The position numbers were made by a program, and so were the translations under genes. A stretch of DNA of 64,000 bases, taken from NCBI RefSeq assembly GCF_003722355.1, contig NZ_QWDD01000001.1, forward strand, positions 124,001-188,000. The letters run 5' to 3'. Shown here piece by piece: positions 10,464 to 19,753 of the stretch. How positions within the stretch are numbered: position 1 is the stretch's first letter; every line of letters starts with the position of its first letter. The notes beneath the pieces were generated by a model, which saw nothing but the letters and a program-made list of their open reading frames with translations, had not been told where the DNA came from and did no database searches. This DNA comes from Methylocystis hirsuta (lineage in GTDB: Bacteria; Pseudomonadota; Alphaproteobacteria; Rhizobiales; Beijerinckiaceae).

Positions 10464-12026
10464 TCAATGCAAAATCCACATGGCGGCAAGGAGCACTAAG
10501 GCGAGACCGATCAGCATCGTCCTGTCGGAACGCCGGCGCGTCTCGCCCAGCGCCTCGATCGAGCGCGGCGAAAGATCGACGCCGCGCTCGGACATTTCGC
10601 TCACCCGCTGGATCGCCGTTTCGGCTTCCTGCAGCGTCTGCGGCAGGCGCGTCGCGAGCTTCGCCAGCTCCGTGAGACTTCTGCTCGCGTCCTCGATCTT
10701 CGCCTTGACGCCAAGATTCTCCTCGATCCAGGAGCGCACCACCGGATCGCAGGTCTTCCATATATCGAGCTTGGGATCGAAGGCGCGGGCGACGCCCTCG
10801 GCGACGACCATGGTCTTTTGCAGCAGCACCAGCTCGGTGCGCGTGCGCATGTCGAACAGCGCCGTCACTTCGAAGAGCAGGGTCAAGAGACGCGCCATCG
10901 AAATATCGGCGGCGTTGATCATGTGCATGGGTTCGCCGATGGCGCGCAGCGCCTGCGCAAACTCTTGAATGGAATGGGCGGCGGGAACATAGCCCGCCTC
11001 GAAATGAACCTCGGCGACGCGCTTGTAGTCACGAATGATGAAGCCGTAGAGAATCTCGGCGAGGAACCGGCGCTCCTTCAATCCCAGCCGACCCATGATG
11101 CCGAAGTCGATGGCGACGAGACGGCCCTTCTTGTCGACGAAGAGATTGCCCTGGTGCATGTCGGCGTGAAAGAAGCCGTCGCGCATCGCGTGGCGCAGAA
11201 AAGACTGCAGCACGTTGCGGCCGATGGCCTTGAGGTCATAGCCCTCGGCAGCAACGCGCTCGATATCCGAGAGAGGAACGCCGTCGACCCATTCGAGCGT
11301 CAGCACTTCGCGATCCGTGCGGCTCCAGTCGACGCTGGGCACGTGAATCTCCGGATCGCCGGCGACATTATCGGCGAATTCGGACGCGGCGGCCGCCTCG
11401 AGACGAAAGTCGGTTTCAAGCCTGACGGTGCGCGCGAGCGTATCGACGACCTCGATCATACGCAGCCGGCGCGCTTCGGAGGAATAGCGCTCAGCGAATC
11501 GCGCCACCCGATACATGTCGCGCAGATCGAGCGCGAATCGGCCTTCGATGCCCGGCCGCAGCACTTTCACCGCAACCTTGCGCACGCCCTCCTTGTATTG
11601 CGCCTGGGCGACATGCACCTGCGCGACGGAGGCGGCGGCGACAGGCTCGCCGAAAGACACAAACAGCTCGTCTATGCTGCGGCCCAGCGCCTTTTCGACG
11701 ATGGCGACGGCCTTGTCGCGGCCGAAGGGCTCCATCCGGTCCTGCAGCGCGGTCAGCGCATCGGCGATCTCGCCCCCGACGATGTCGGGGCGCGTCGCCA
11801 GAAATTGCCCGAGCTTCACATAGGAGGGGCCGATCTGCGCCAGCGCGCGCACCAACGCCCTCCCGGCGCCGTCGCGCTTGCCGCCCGCGAAGAGATTGGC
11901 GAAACGCACGAGCGGCGCCGCCGCCGGCGGCAGCAGCGCCGGATCGAGAAGCGCAAAGACGCCCTCGCGCGCCATGATGTAGCCGGCGCGCGCCAGACGA
12001 TAGAAATGACCGACGCCAAGGATCAC
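10464..12026 (-). CDS. ubiB: UbiB/ABC1-family protein for ubiquinone biosynthesis
   Basis: A 520-residue atypical kinase/ATPase of the UbiB/COQ8 family, needed for coenzyme Q synthesis by an accessory role. The diagnostic KxGQ helix is at residues 71-74 (YVKLGQFLATRPDI); VAAASVAQVHVAQ follows as the altered glycine-rich loop; the catalytic region reads FHADMHQGNLFV and AIDFGIMG. A C-terminal transmembrane helix (TMLIGLALVLLAAMWIL) fits inner-membrane attachment. The only in-frame start after a TAA is the GTG at 12026. It lies downstream of ubiE on the same strand, separated by a repeat element. Confidence 0.95.
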   Translation of the reverse strand: MILGVGHFYRLARAGYIMAREGVFALLDPALLPPAAAPLVRFANLFAGGKRDGAGRALVRALAQIGPSYVKLGQFLATRPDIVGGEIADALTALQDRMEPFGRDKAVAIVEKALGRSIDELFVSFGEPVAAASVAQVHVAQAQYKEGVRKVAVKVLRPGIEGRFALDLRDMYRVARFAERYSSEARRLRMIEVVDTLARTVRLETDFRLEAAAASEFADNVAGDPEIHVPSVDWSRTDREVLTLEWVDGVPLSDIERVAAEGYDLKAIGRNVLQSFLRHAMRDGFFHADMHQGNLFVDKKGRLVAIDFGIMGRLGLKERRFLAEILYGFIIRDYKRVAEVHFEAGYVPAAHSIQEFAQALRAIGEPMHMINAADISMARLLTLLFEVTALFDMRTRTELVLLQKTMVVAEGVARAFDPKLDIWKTCDPVVRSWIEENLGVKAKIEDASRSLTELAKLATRLPQTLQEAETAIQRVSEMSERGVDLSPRSIEALGETRRRSDRTMLIGLALVLLAAMWILH

Positions 12027-12042
12027 ATACGCCGCCGCTCTT

Positions 12043-12158
12043 TAGATCACGCTGCATTCGGGCGGAATCGCCCAAACTTCAGATAAGGTGATCGAATCCA
12101 AAGATTAGAGCGCGGCGTCACGCGAAAAACCGGATCCCGCTTTTTCGCAGCGCGCTCT
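12043..12158 (-). repeat. Interspersed palindromic repeat between ubiE and ubiB
   Basis: The stretch contains a nested hairpin at 12107-12158: outer arms AGAGCGCG and CGCGCTCT, inner arms GCGAAAAA and TTTTTCGC around a GGATCC core. It is preceded by an imperfect dyad starting TTAGATCACGCTGCATTCGG at 12043. This layout resembles an intergenic repeat common in Rhizobiales methylotrophs. A partial relative of the first half begins at the stop codon of the ORF ending at 21858. Confidence 0.7.
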
Positions 12159-12165
12159 TTTGAGA

Positions 12166-12933
12166 TCAGCTCTTCCAGCCGGAATGGATCGCCACCACGC
12201 CGCCCGTCAACCGCTCAAAGCCCGTGCGCCGAAAGCCCGCCCTGCGGATCATCCGTTCGAATTCTTCCGCGCTGGGGAATTTGCGGATCGATTCGACGAG
12301 ATAGCGGTAGGGCTCCGAATCTCCCGCGACAAGCTTGCCGATGGCCGGAATGACGTTGAACGAATAGGCTTCGTAGAGCTTGTCCAGGCCCGGAACGGCG
12401 ACCTGCGAAAACTCAAGGCACAGGAAGCGGCCGCCGGGCTTCAGCACGCGATGGGCTTCGGCAAGGGCGACGTCGATGCGCGGCACGTTGCGGATGCCGA
12501 AAGCGACCGTGTAGCTGTCGAAATGCGCGTCGGGAAAAGGCAGCGATTCGGCATTGGCCTGCACGAACTCGACGCCCGAAACGCCGCGCTCGCGCGCGCG
12601 ATCGCGGCCGACTTCGAGCATGTCGCCATTGATGTCGAGCACGACGATTTCCGCGTCATGCGCCGCGCTCGCGGAGATGCGAAAAGCGACGTCGCCCGTG
12701 CCGCCGGCGACGTCGAGATGGCGAAAGCCCTTGCGCCCCCGCGCATTGACCTTGGCGGCGAGCGTGTCCTTCCACAGCCGGTGCATACCGCCCGACATGA
12801 GGTCGTTCATGATATCGTAGCGCCGCGCGACCTTGTGGAAGACGTCGTCGACGAGGCCCTGTTTCTCGTTCAGGGGAACCTCGGAATAGCCGAAATGGGT
12901 CGAGCCCTCTCGCTCGGAAGTTCGATCAATCAT
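12166..12933 (-). CDS. ubiE: Demethylmenaquinone/2-polyprenyl-6-methoxy-1,4-benzoquinol C-methyltransferase
   Basis: A 255-residue SAM-dependent methyltransferase. UbiE landmarks are [20 protein letters not shown] at the N terminus, [18 protein letters not shown], motif I in [14 protein letters not shown], and [15 protein letters not shown]. It makes the C-methylation step of ubiquinone synthesis. The open frame continues far upstream, but MIDRTSE at 12933 is the family start. It is divergent from mutM with 111 bp between, and ubiB follows downstream, an arrangement conserved in alphaproteobacteria. Confidence 0.96.
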   Translation of the reverse strand: MIDRTSEREGSTHFGYSEVPLNEKQGLVDDVFHKVARRYDIMNDLMSGGMHRLWKDTLAAKVNARGRKGFRHLDVAGGTGDVAFRISASAAHDAEIVVLDINGDMLEVGRDRARERGVSGVEFVQANAESLPFPDAHFDSYTVAFGIRNVPRIDVALAEAHRVLKPGGRFLCLEFSQVAVPGLDKLYEAYSFNVIPAIGKLVAGDSEPYRYLVESIRKFPSAEEFERMIRRAGFRRTGFERLTGGVVAIHSGWKS

Positions 12934-13044
12934 CAGGCGCTCGGGTGACGAGGAAGGAAGGGGACGGTATAGCCTGTCGCCGAGCCGGTGGCTACGCCCG
13001 CGCCGCCCCAGCCCGGCGGCGCTTTGACGGGGTCTACCCAGTTT

Positions 13045-13914
13045 ATGCCAGAGCTGCCCGAAGTCGAAACCGTGCGACGGGGATTGGCGCCCGCGCTCGT
13101 CGGCGCGACGATCGAGCGCGTCGAGCTGAGGCGCCATGATCTGCGCTTTCCTTTCCCCGAACGCTTTGCCGCGCGTCTCCAGGACCGGCGCGTTCTCGAC
13201 CTTCGCCGGCGCGCGAAATATCTCCTCGCCGATCTCGACGACGGCCATTCGCTGATCATGCATCTTGGCATGAGCGGCTCGTTTCGCATCGACGAAGCAA
13301 CGCCAGGCGCGTTTCACCACAAGCGCGACAAAAACGCCGCGCATGACCATGTCGTCCTGCATCTCGATCATGCGCGGCGCGTCGTCTACAACGACCCGCG
13401 CCGTTTCGGCTACATGCTGCTCATCGCCACGCATGCCATCGATGAAGACAAGCTCTTTCGCGGCCTCGGCGTCGAGCCTTTGAGCGACGCGCTCGACGCC
13501 GCATTCCTTGCCCGCGTCTTTGGCGGACGCGCGGCGCCGGCGAAAGCGCTGCTGCTCGACCAGCGCCTGATCGCCGGCCTGGGCAATATCTATGTCTGCG
13601 AGGCGCTGCATCGCGCGCATATTTCGCCGCTGCGCGCCGCGGGATCGCTTGTTCTCGCCAGCGGCCGACCGACGGCGGCGCTGGCGCGGCTGCCGCGATC
13701 GATCAAGGAGGTCTTGACGGATGCGCTGAAGGCGGGCGGCTCGTCCTTGCGCGATCATCGCCAGATCGACGGCTCGCTTGGCTATTTCCAGCACAGTTTC
13801 CGCGTCTACGACCGCGAAGGCGCCGCCTGCCCGACGCCGGACTGCAAGGGAACGATCGCGCGCGTCGTTCAATCCGGCCGTTCGACGTTTTATTGTCCCG
13901 CGTGTCAGAGGTGA
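13045..13914 (+). CDS. mutM: Formamidopyrimidine-DNA glycosylase
   Basis: The 289-residue protein begins [14 protein letters not shown]. After Met removal the N-terminal proline is the catalytic nucleophile and the next Glu assists, as in Fpg. HLGMSGSF and [10 protein letters not shown] follow, then [18 protein letters not shown], and a C-terminal zinc finger of the form CPTPDC...YCPAC. It excises oxidised purines such as 8-oxoguanine and nicks the abasic site. The frame opens earlier (12988), but the catalytic proline requires the start at 13045. Confidence 0.97.
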   Translation: MPELPEVETVRRGLAPALVGATIERVELRRHDLRFPFPERFAARLQDRRVLDLRRRAKYLLADLDDGHSLIMHLGMSGSFRIDEATPGAFHHKRDKNAAHDHVVLHLDHARRVVYNDPRRFGYMLLIATHAIDEDKLFRGLGVEPLSDALDAAFLARVFGGRAAPAKALLLDQRLIAGLGNIYVCEALHRAHISPLRAAGSLVLASGRPTAALARLPRSIKEVLTDALKAGGSSLRDHRQIDGSLGYFQHSFRVYDREGAACPTPDCKGTIARVVQSGRSTFYCPACQR

Positions 13915-13954
13915 CGCCCTTGCGAGGCGGCGCGCGGCGAGCTTAATAACCCCC

Positions 13955-14719
13955 ATGTCCCAAAATGCAGTCGCGCCAAAGCCGACGCTCGCCGTCGCCG
14001 GCCTATCAAAGAGTTACGACAAGCGCAGAGTGGTCGGTCCGCTCGACTTCTCGCTGGAGGCCGGCTCCGTCACCGGGCTGCTCGGCGGCAACGGCGCCGG
14101 CAAGACCACGACGATCGGCATGGTGATGGGGCTGATCGAACCGACGCAAGGTTCGGTCCACGCTTTCGGCTGCGACATGTCGCGCGAGCGCTACGGCGCG
14201 CTCGGCCGGATGAACTTTGAAAGTCCCTATGTCGACATGCCGCATCGCCTGACCGTGCGCCAAAATCTGCGCGTCTTCGGCATGCTCTACGACGTCGAGG
14301 ATCTTAACGCCAAGATCGAACAGCTTGCGAAGGATCTGGCGCTGGGCGATTTCCTCGACCGCCAGACCGGGCGGCTTTCCGCAGGCCAGAAGACCCGCGT
14401 CGCCATCGCCAAATCGCTGATCAACGACCCGCAGCTTCTGCTGCTGGACGAACCGACGGCGTCGCTCGACCCCGACACGGCGGACTGGGTGCGGGCGCGG
14501 TTAGAGGCGCATCGGCGCACGCATAATTGCGCCATTCTGCTCGCCTCCCACAATATGAGCGAGGTCGAGCGTCTGTGCGACCGCGTGCTGATGTTGAAGG
14601 ACGGGACGCTCGTCGACGACGATTCGCCCGCAAGCCTCCTGGCGCGCTATGGCCGCGACACGCTCGAAGAAGTGTTTCTCGACGTCGCCCGCGGCCGCGT
14701 CGACGGGGCCCCGGCATGA
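13955..14719 (+). CDS. ABC transporter ATP-binding protein
   Basis: A 254-residue ATPase with Walker [11 protein letters not shown], signature [14 protein letters not shown], Walker [15 protein letters not shown] and the H-loop [12 protein letters not shown]. It pairs with the ABC-2 permease that overlaps its stop by ATGA, so the two should form an exporter. The signature motif is LSAGQ rather than LSGGQ. The ATG at 13955 is chosen because upstream in-frame sequence overlaps mutM. Substrate unknown. Confidence 0.92.
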   Translation: MSQNAVAPKPTLAVAGLSKSYDKRRVVGPLDFSLEAGSVTGLLGGNGAGKTTTIGMVMGLIEPTQGSVHAFGCDMSRERYGALGRMNFESPYVDMPHRLTVRQNLRVFGMLYDVEDLNAKIEQLAKDLALGDFLDRQTGRLSAGQKTRVAIAKSLINDPQLLLLDEPTASLDPDTADWVRARLEAHRRTHNCAILLASHNMSEVERLCDRVLMLKDGTLVDDDSPASLLARYGRDTLEEVFLDVARGRVDGAPA

Positions 14720-15528
14720 ATTTTTCCTTCAAGCGCATCGGCGCGATGGTGCTGCGCTACGCCTATCTCCTACGCGCGTCCTATACGCGTGTGCTCGACA
14801 TCATCTATTGGCCGACCGTCCAGCTCCTCACCTGGGGATTTCTGCAGACCTATCTCGTGCGCGCCGGCGCTCTCGCGGCGCCGGGCGGGGCGGCGCAGGC
14901 CGCCGGCACGCTGATCGGCGCCATTCTTCTGTGGGACATTCTGCTGCGCGGACAACAGGGCTTCTGTTTCTCGTTCATCGAGGAATTGTGGTCGCGCAAC
15001 CTGCCGAACATTTTGATGAGCCCGCTGCGGCCGGCGGAGTTCGTCGGCGCGCTTGTGGCCTTGAGCCTCATTCGACTTGCTGTCGGCGTGCTTCCCGTGA
15101 CGATTTTTGCGATCCTGTTTTTCGGTTTCAATCTTTGGGCGCTCGGCATCGCCTTCGCCGCCTTCTTCGTCGTGCTGATGTTGTTCGCCTGGAGCATCGG
15201 CCTCTTCGTCTCCGGCATTCTGCTGCGTTATGGACTTGGCGCGGAAAACCTCGTCTGGTCGCTGATGTTCTTCGTGCAGCCGCTCGGCGCCGTCTATTAT
15301 CCGGTGACCACGCTGCCCAACTGGCTGCAGCCGATCTCCTGGATGCTGCCGCCGACCTATGTTTTCGAAGGGCTGCGCGGCGTGTTGATCGATCACGTTA
15401 TCCGCTGGGATCTGCTGGCGCAGGGCTTCGCGATCGACGTTTTTCTCTTCGCGGCCGCGTCGGCGGCGTTCGGCCTGCTGCTGAAAAGCGCGCGGCGCGC
15501 CGGCGCGCTGCTGCAGACCGGAGAGTGA
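14716..15528 (+). CDS. ABC-2 type transporter permease
   Basis: A 270-residue integral membrane protein with about six hydrophobic segments, beginning [19 protein letters not shown] and including LIRLAVGVLPVTIFAILFFG, VVLMLFAWSIGLFVSGILL and FAIDVFLFAAASAAFGLLL. The central LWSRNLPNILMSPLRPAEF region is the ABC2 membrane-domain motif facing the ATPase. It is translationally coupled to the ATP-binding gene. Exporters of this type move drugs, polysaccharides or lipids; nothing here singles one out. Confidence 0.9.
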   Translation: MNFSFKRIGAMVLRYAYLLRASYTRVLDIIYWPTVQLLTWGFLQTYLVRAGALAAPGGAAQAAGTLIGAILLWDILLRGQQGFCFSFIEELWSRNLPNILMSPLRPAEFVGALVALSLIRLAVGVLPVTIFAILFFGFNLWALGIAFAAFFVVLMLFAWSIGLFVSGILLRYGLGAENLVWSLMFFVQPLGAVYYPVTTLPNWLQPISWMLPPTYVFEGLRGVLIDHVIRWDLLAQGFAIDVFLFAAASAAFGLLLKSARRAGALLQTGE

Positions 15529-15530
15529 CG

Positions 15531-16259
15531 ATGGCCGGGACCCGCGCCGACTCGGCGCTCCTTGCGCGAGGGCTTTTCGAGAGTCGCGCCAAGGCGCGCG
15601 AGGCGATCGAAGCCGGGCTTGTCACCGTCGACGGCCGCATCGTCAAAAAGCCGTCCGAGCCGATTGCCGCCGACGCACATATTGTCGCGCGCGCGGCTTA
15701 TCCCTGGGTGTCGCGCGGCGGCGTGAAGCTTGCGCGTGCGCTCGAACAGTTCAGCGTCGATCCTCACGGGCGCTTCTGTCTCGACGTCGGCGCCTCGACG
15801 GGAGGCTTCACTGACGTTCTGCTGGCGCGCGGCGCGCGTCATGTCGTCGCGCTCGACGTCGGCCACGGGCAACTGCATGCGCGGCTGCGCGGAGATCCAC
15901 GCGTGACCTCGCTCGAAGGACAGGACGCGCGCACGCTGACCCCGGCGCATTTGACCGAGGCGCCGAGCCTGATCGTGATCGACGCGAGCTTCATTTCACT
16001 GGTGGCGCTCTTGCCGCGGGTCCTTTCGCTCGCCGCGCCGCGCGCCGACCTTGTCGCGCTGATCAAGCCGCAGTTCGAAGCCGGCCGGGCCGCCGTGAAG
16101 AAGGGCATGGTGCGCGACGAAAAGATTCACGCGCAGGTTTGCGCGCGCATCGAAGGCGAAATCGAAGCGCTCGGCTGGCGCGTTTTGGGTATTGTTCCCT
16201 CGCCGATCGAGGGCGGCGACGGGAATAAGGAATTTTTGATCCATGCCGCGCTTGGATAG
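15531..16259 (+). CDS. tlyA: TlyA-family rRNA methyltransferase/haemolysin-like protein
   Basis: A 242-residue protein with an N-terminal S4 RNA-binding domain (LLARGLFESRAKAREAIEAG) and an FtsJ-like methyltransferase domain with motif I CLDVGASTGGFTDVLL and the family motifs KPQFEAG and GNKEFL. TlyA proteins 2'-O-methylate rRNA cytidines and set sensitivity to capreomycin in mycobacteria. The start at 15531 follows the permease stop by 2 nt, with GGAGAG serving as the ribosome site, so it may be read with the ABC operon. Confidence 0.93.
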   Translation: MAGTRADSALLARGLFESRAKAREAIEAGLVTVDGRIVKKPSEPIAADAHIVARAAYPWVSRGGVKLARALEQFSVDPHGRFCLDVGASTGGFTDVLLARGARHVVALDVGHGQLHARLRGDPRVTSLEGQDARTLTPAHLTEAPSLIVIDASFISLVALLPRVLSLAAPRADLVALIKPQFEAGRAAVKKGMVRDEKIHAQVCARIEGEIEALGWRVLGIVPSPIEGGDGNKEFLIHAALG

Positions 16260-16296
16260 GACAAGAGGATTGTTTGAAAGTCGCGCCAATCCCCTG

Positions 16297-16436
16297 GCCC
16301 CTCATCGCACTTCTCCCCGCAAGCGGGGAGAAGTGATAACAGCGCAACGCCTTCGCGCCAGGAGGGAACGCGCTATTTCTTCGCGGAACGCCTGCCGCCC
16401 CTCTCCCCGCTTGCGGGGAGAGGTAAGGTGAGGGGC
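16297..16436. repeat. Inverted pair of palindromic repeats (140 bp)
   Basis: Two 35-bp ends are inverted copies of each other with about four mismatches: 16297-16331 (starting GCCCCTCATCGCAC) and the reverse complement of 16402-16436. Each end contains its own palindrome: CACTTCTCCCCGC-AA-GCGGGGAGAAGTG at 16308-16335 and CCTCTCCCCGC-TT-GCGGGGAGAGG at 16400-16423. The unit is a REP pair or small MITE-like element between tlyA and the next gene, and could terminate transcription. Confidence 0.85.
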
Positions 16437-16440
16437 TTGT

Positions 16441-17712
16441 GTGATTAGCCCGCAGCGTCTCGTCATCGAACGTCTCGGCAATCGCGGCGAGGGCGTTGCG
16501 CAGCTTGGCGCTCGTCGCGTTTTTGTGCCCTATGCTCTCGCAGGCGAAACCGTGGCCGCGGAAATCGATGGCGAGCACGCGCGTCTCGTCGACATCGTCG
16601 AAGCGTCGCCGCAACGCATCGCGCCGATTTGTCCGCACTTTGCGGAGTGTGGCGGCTGCGCCGTTCAAACGCTGCGCGCCGACGCCTATGCGGAGTGGAA
16701 GCGCAGTCTCGTCGAAACGGCGCTCGCAAATGCGGGGCTGGCGCTCGACGTCGCGCCGACCGTCGACGCGCATGGCGCCGGCCGGCGGCGCGTGACGTTC
16801 CATGCGCGGTTCGACGCCGGAAAGGCGCGGGTCGGCTATATGGCGGCGCGTTCGCATCGCATCGTCGAGATCGAGGCCTGTCCATTGCTCACGCCCGAGC
16901 TTCGCGCCGCGCTGCCCGCCGCTCGCGCAATCGCGGCGATTCTCGCGCCTTGCGGCAAACCGCTCGACATCGCCGTCACGGCGACCCTCGGCGGTTTGGA
17001 CGTTGAGTTGCGCGGCGCCGGGCCGCTCAATGATTCGGAAACCGGCGCGCTGCTCGCCGCGGCTGATGCGCATGATCTCACGCGGCTGACGAATCACGGC
17101 AAGCTTATCGCGCTTCGCCGCGCGCCACAGATCAAAATCGGCGAAGCGACGCTCACGCTTCCTCCTGGCGTATTCCTGCAGGCGACCCAGGCCGGCGAAG
17201 AAACGCTCGCGGCCCGCGTTCTGAGCGCGACGGCGAAAGCGCAAAACGTCGCCGACCTGTTCTGCGGCGTCGGGGCCTTCGCGCTTCGGCTGGCGCGGCG
17301 CGCGCAAGTGAAAGCCTATGATATGGACGCCGGCGCACTCGCGGCGATGCGCGCCGCGGCGCATGCGACGCCAGGCCTGCGCGCGCTCGAAGGCGTCGCC
17401 CGCGATCTCTTTACGCGTCCGCTCAGCGCCAGCGAACTCAATGGGTTCGACGCCTTCGTGTTCGATCCGCCGCGCGCCGGCGCCGCCGCTCAGGCGGCTG
17501 AAATCGCGCGATCGGACGTTCCGATCGTCGTCGCCGTCTCCTGCCATGCACAAAGTTTCGCCCGCGACGCCGCAATTTTGCTCAAAGGCGGGTACGTCAT
17601 CCGGGAGATCACGCCGCTCGACCAGTTCCGCTATGCGGCGCATGTCGAGATCGTGGCCGTTTTCGAGAAGACGAGCGGACGCAAATCCGCAAAACGGCGT
17701 CTGCTTGGATGA
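16441..17712 (+). CDS. TrmA/RlmD-type RNA m5U methyltransferase
   Basis: A 423-residue enzyme with a short TRAM-like N-terminal region (RLGNRGEGVAQLGARRVFVP), iron-sulfur cysteines in CPHFAECGGCAVQ and later ACPLL, and a SAM-binding domain with DLFCGVGAFALRLAR. DPPRAGA follows, then VSCHAQSF, where the Cys is the expected catalytic nucleophile (the family usually reads SCNPxT). It should methylate uridine C5 in rRNA or tRNA; the exact site cannot be read. The start is a GTG at 16441, directly after the repeat pair. Confidence 0.88.
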   Translation: MISPQRLVIERLGNRGEGVAQLGARRVFVPYALAGETVAAEIDGEHARLVDIVEASPQRIAPICPHFAECGGCAVQTLRADAYAEWKRSLVETALANAGLALDVAPTVDAHGAGRRRVTFHARFDAGKARVGYMAARSHRIVEIEACPLLTPELRAALPAARAIAAILAPCGKPLDIAVTATLGGLDVELRGAGPLNDSETGALLAAADAHDLTRLTNHGKLIALRRAPQIKIGEATLTLPPGVFLQATQAGEETLAARVLSATAKAQNVADLFCGVGAFALRLARRAQVKAYDMDAGALAAMRAAAHATPGLRALEGVARDLFTRPLSASELNGFDAFVFDPPRAGAAAQAAEIARSDVPIVVAVSCHAQSFARDAAILLKGGYVIREITPLDQFRYAAHVEIVAVFEKTSGRKSAKRRLLG

Positions 17713-17894
17713 AATTGTCGGCGCCTGCGCCGCGCTTGCGTGCCAAGAATGTCACAGGAGCGTCAAGAAGCGACATTGCGACGCAGCGGCTCCGCCCTGA
17801 GGAGTTGCCGCCTGGCCAAATCAGGCATAGGATTTGCAGTGGTCCAGCGTAGCCGGAAATTCAAATGATTTCCGTGATCTGGAAGGAGAACGTC

Positions 17895-18011
17895 ATGATG
17901 AATGCGCTTATCGCCGCGACATTGTGCAGTATCGTCCTCGCTAGCGCGCCGGTCGCCATGCGCGCTTATGTCTACGCCCGCCGCAAAGATGATCGCCGCA
18001 ACTATCGCTAA
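17895..18011 (+). CDS. Small membrane peptide (38 aa)
   Basis: An ATG at 17895 with a strong AAGGAGA ribosome site 5 nt upstream opens a 38-codon frame: MMNALIAATLCSIVLASAPV, then MRAYVYARRKDDRRNYR. It has one hydrophobic segment followed by a basic, Arg-rich tail, as in small single-pass proteins. The 334-bp gap between the methyltransferase and the FAD dehydrogenase holds nothing else recognised. The good ribosome site and clear layout argue that it is translated. Function unknown. Confidence 0.6.
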   Translation: MMNALIAATLCSIVLASAPVAMRAYVYARRKDDRRNYR

Positions 18012-18046
18012 GGACAGCGCGACAAAAAGGGCGCATCTTACTGCCT

Positions 18047-19471
18047 GTGACAGCCATTCGGTCTGACGCGCCTCTTTTGCTTTCTCGTCTCGCGGCCATT
18101 GTCGGCGAGGCGGCCGTCGTAACGGATGCGACGGCGATGTCCCCTTACCTGGCTGAGCCTCGCGACCTCTATCATGGCCGCGCGCTCTGCGTTCTCAAGC
18201 CAAGCGCCCCGCAAGAAGTCGCCAGCATCCTGGCGCTGTGCAATGAAACCGGCGCATCCGTGACGCCCCAAGGCGGCAACACCGGACTCGTCGGCGGACA
18301 AACCCCCGACGCGAGCGGCGCATCCGTCGTGCTTTCGCTGGAAAAGCTCAATCGGATTCGCGCCGTCGACGCGACGGCCGATGCGATGACCGTCGAGGCC
18401 GGCGTAACGCTATCGCAGGCGCAAGACGCCGCGCAGGCCGCCGACCGCTATTTCCCGCTTTCGCTGGCCTCCGAAGGAAGCTGCACGATCGGCGGCAATC
18501 TCGCGACCAACGCCGGCGGCGTGCATGTCCTCGCCTATGGCTCGATGCGCGACCTGGTGCTGGGCGTCGAGGTCGCGCTTGCCGACGGCCGGCTGCTTTC
18601 GACGCTCGGCGCGCTGCGCAAGGACAACACCGGCTACGATTTGACCCGCCTTTTCGTCGGTTCGGAAGGCACGCTCGGCGTCATCACCGCCGCGACGCTG
18701 AAGCTTTTCCCGGCTCCGCGCTCCCACGCCGTGGCCTTTCTCGGGCTTCGCGATCCGGCTCAGGCGCTTTTGCTCCTGAACTTCGTCAAAGGCCGTGCGG
18801 GTCCGATGCTCAACGCCTTCGAACTCGTGTCGCGGCAGGGCCTCGAACTCGTTCTGCGTCACATTCCCGCAACGCGCGATCCTCTGGCGCAGCCGCACGA
18901 CTGGTATGCGCTGATCGAGCTTGCCGCCTTCGCCGATGGCGAAGCGGAGCGCGCCGCCGCCGACATTCTCGCCGCCGCCATCGACGCGGCTTTGGCGCAG
19001 GACGCAACCCTCGCGCAATCGCTGGATCAGGCGCGCGCGCTGTGGAAGCTGCGCGAAAGCCTGTCCGAATCGCAAAAGCGCGAAGGCGGCTCGATCAAGC
19101 ACGACATCGCCGTACCGGTGAACATGATTCCGCGCTTCATCGAGGAGGCTGGGCGAAGGCTAAGCGCCGCTTTCCCGCTGGCGCGGCCGGTGCCCTTCGG
19201 CCACATGGGCGACGGCAATATCCACTATAACGTCTCGCAGCCTGTCGGCGCCGATAAGGCGGAATTCATCGCGCGTTGGGCGGAGGTCAACGCCATCGTG
19301 CACGGCGTCGTGCACGAGTTCGGCGGATCGATTTCCGCCGAACATGGGATCGGACGGCTGAAGCGGGATCTCCTGCGAGAGACGAAAGACCCCGTCGCGC
19401 TCGACGCCATGCGCGCCATCAAGGCGGCGCTCGACCCGAACGGCATCCTTAACCCGGGCGTGTTGCTTTAG
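18047..19471 (+). CDS. FAD-binding oxidoreductase (D-2-hydroxyacid dehydrogenase/GlcD-like)
   Basis: A 474-residue flavoenzyme of the VAO/GlcD family. The FAD-binding part has PQGGNTGLVGGQTP and EGSCTIGGNLATNAGG; the C-terminal oxidase domain has FGHMGDGNIHYNVSQP, with metal/substrate-binding histidines, and SAEHGIGRLKRDLL. Relatives oxidise D-lactate, D-2-hydroxyglutarate or glycolate and pass electrons to an acceptor. D-2-hydroxyglutarate dehydrogenase is a common annotation for single-subunit members of this size, but the substrate is unproven. The start is a GTG at 18047. Confidence 0.88.
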   Translation: MTAIRSDAPLLLSRLAAIVGEAAVVTDATAMSPYLAEPRDLYHGRALCVLKPSAPQEVASILALCNETGASVTPQGGNTGLVGGQTPDASGASVVLSLEKLNRIRAVDATADAMTVEAGVTLSQAQDAAQAADRYFPLSLASEGSCTIGGNLATNAGGVHVLAYGSMRDLVLGVEVALADGRLLSTLGALRKDNTGYDLTRLFVGSEGTLGVITAATLKLFPAPRSHAVAFLGLRDPAQALLLLNFVKGRAGPMLNAFELVSRQGLELVLRHIPATRDPLAQPHDWYALIELAAFADGEAERAAADILAAAIDAALAQDATLAQSLDQARALWKLRESLSESQKREGGSIKHDIAVPVNMIPRFIEEAGRRLSAAFPLARPVPFGHMGDGNIHYNVSQPVGADKAEFIARWAEVNAIVHGVVHEFGGSISAEHGIGRLKRDLLRETKDPVALDAMRAIKAALDPNGILNPGVLL

Positions 19472-19752
19472 CTTCGGCGTTGCGGACAGACGATTTTCAC
19501 CGTGATCCCGTCCCTATAGATGAAATATTCGACGCAAGACTGACCATTGACGTCGACCGGCCGTTTGCCCACGTCAGCGGCGCGCAGGAAATCCGCGATC
19601 GACGTACGGCCCTTGTCGTCCCAATCCATTTCCGCCCAGTCGTAGCCTTGCCGCCAGGCCGTGATGGCGCGCGCGACGAAAAAGAACGCCGGAATCGCCA
19701 GGATCGCGGCGATGGTCGTCACAATGAGTCGTTTGCCGAAGGGCGCCGACAT
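19468..19752 (-). CDS. Small membrane-anchored protein of unknown function
   Basis: A 94-residue protein with one N-terminal hydrophobic helix (LIVTTIAAILAIPAFFFVAR) and a polar domain containing two cysteines. It starts 1 nt after the stop of the lipoprotein gene upstream, whose last codons (AGGAAAGGA) supply its ribosome site, so the two are co-translated. Its stop overlaps the convergent FAD dehydrogenase stop. Not recognised. Confidence 0.75.
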   Translation of the reverse strand: MSAPFGKRLIVTTIAAILAIPAFFFVARAITAWRQGYDWAEMDWDDKGRTSIADFLRAADVGKRPVDVNGQSCVEYFIYRDGITVKIVCPQRRS

Positions 19753-19753
19753 G

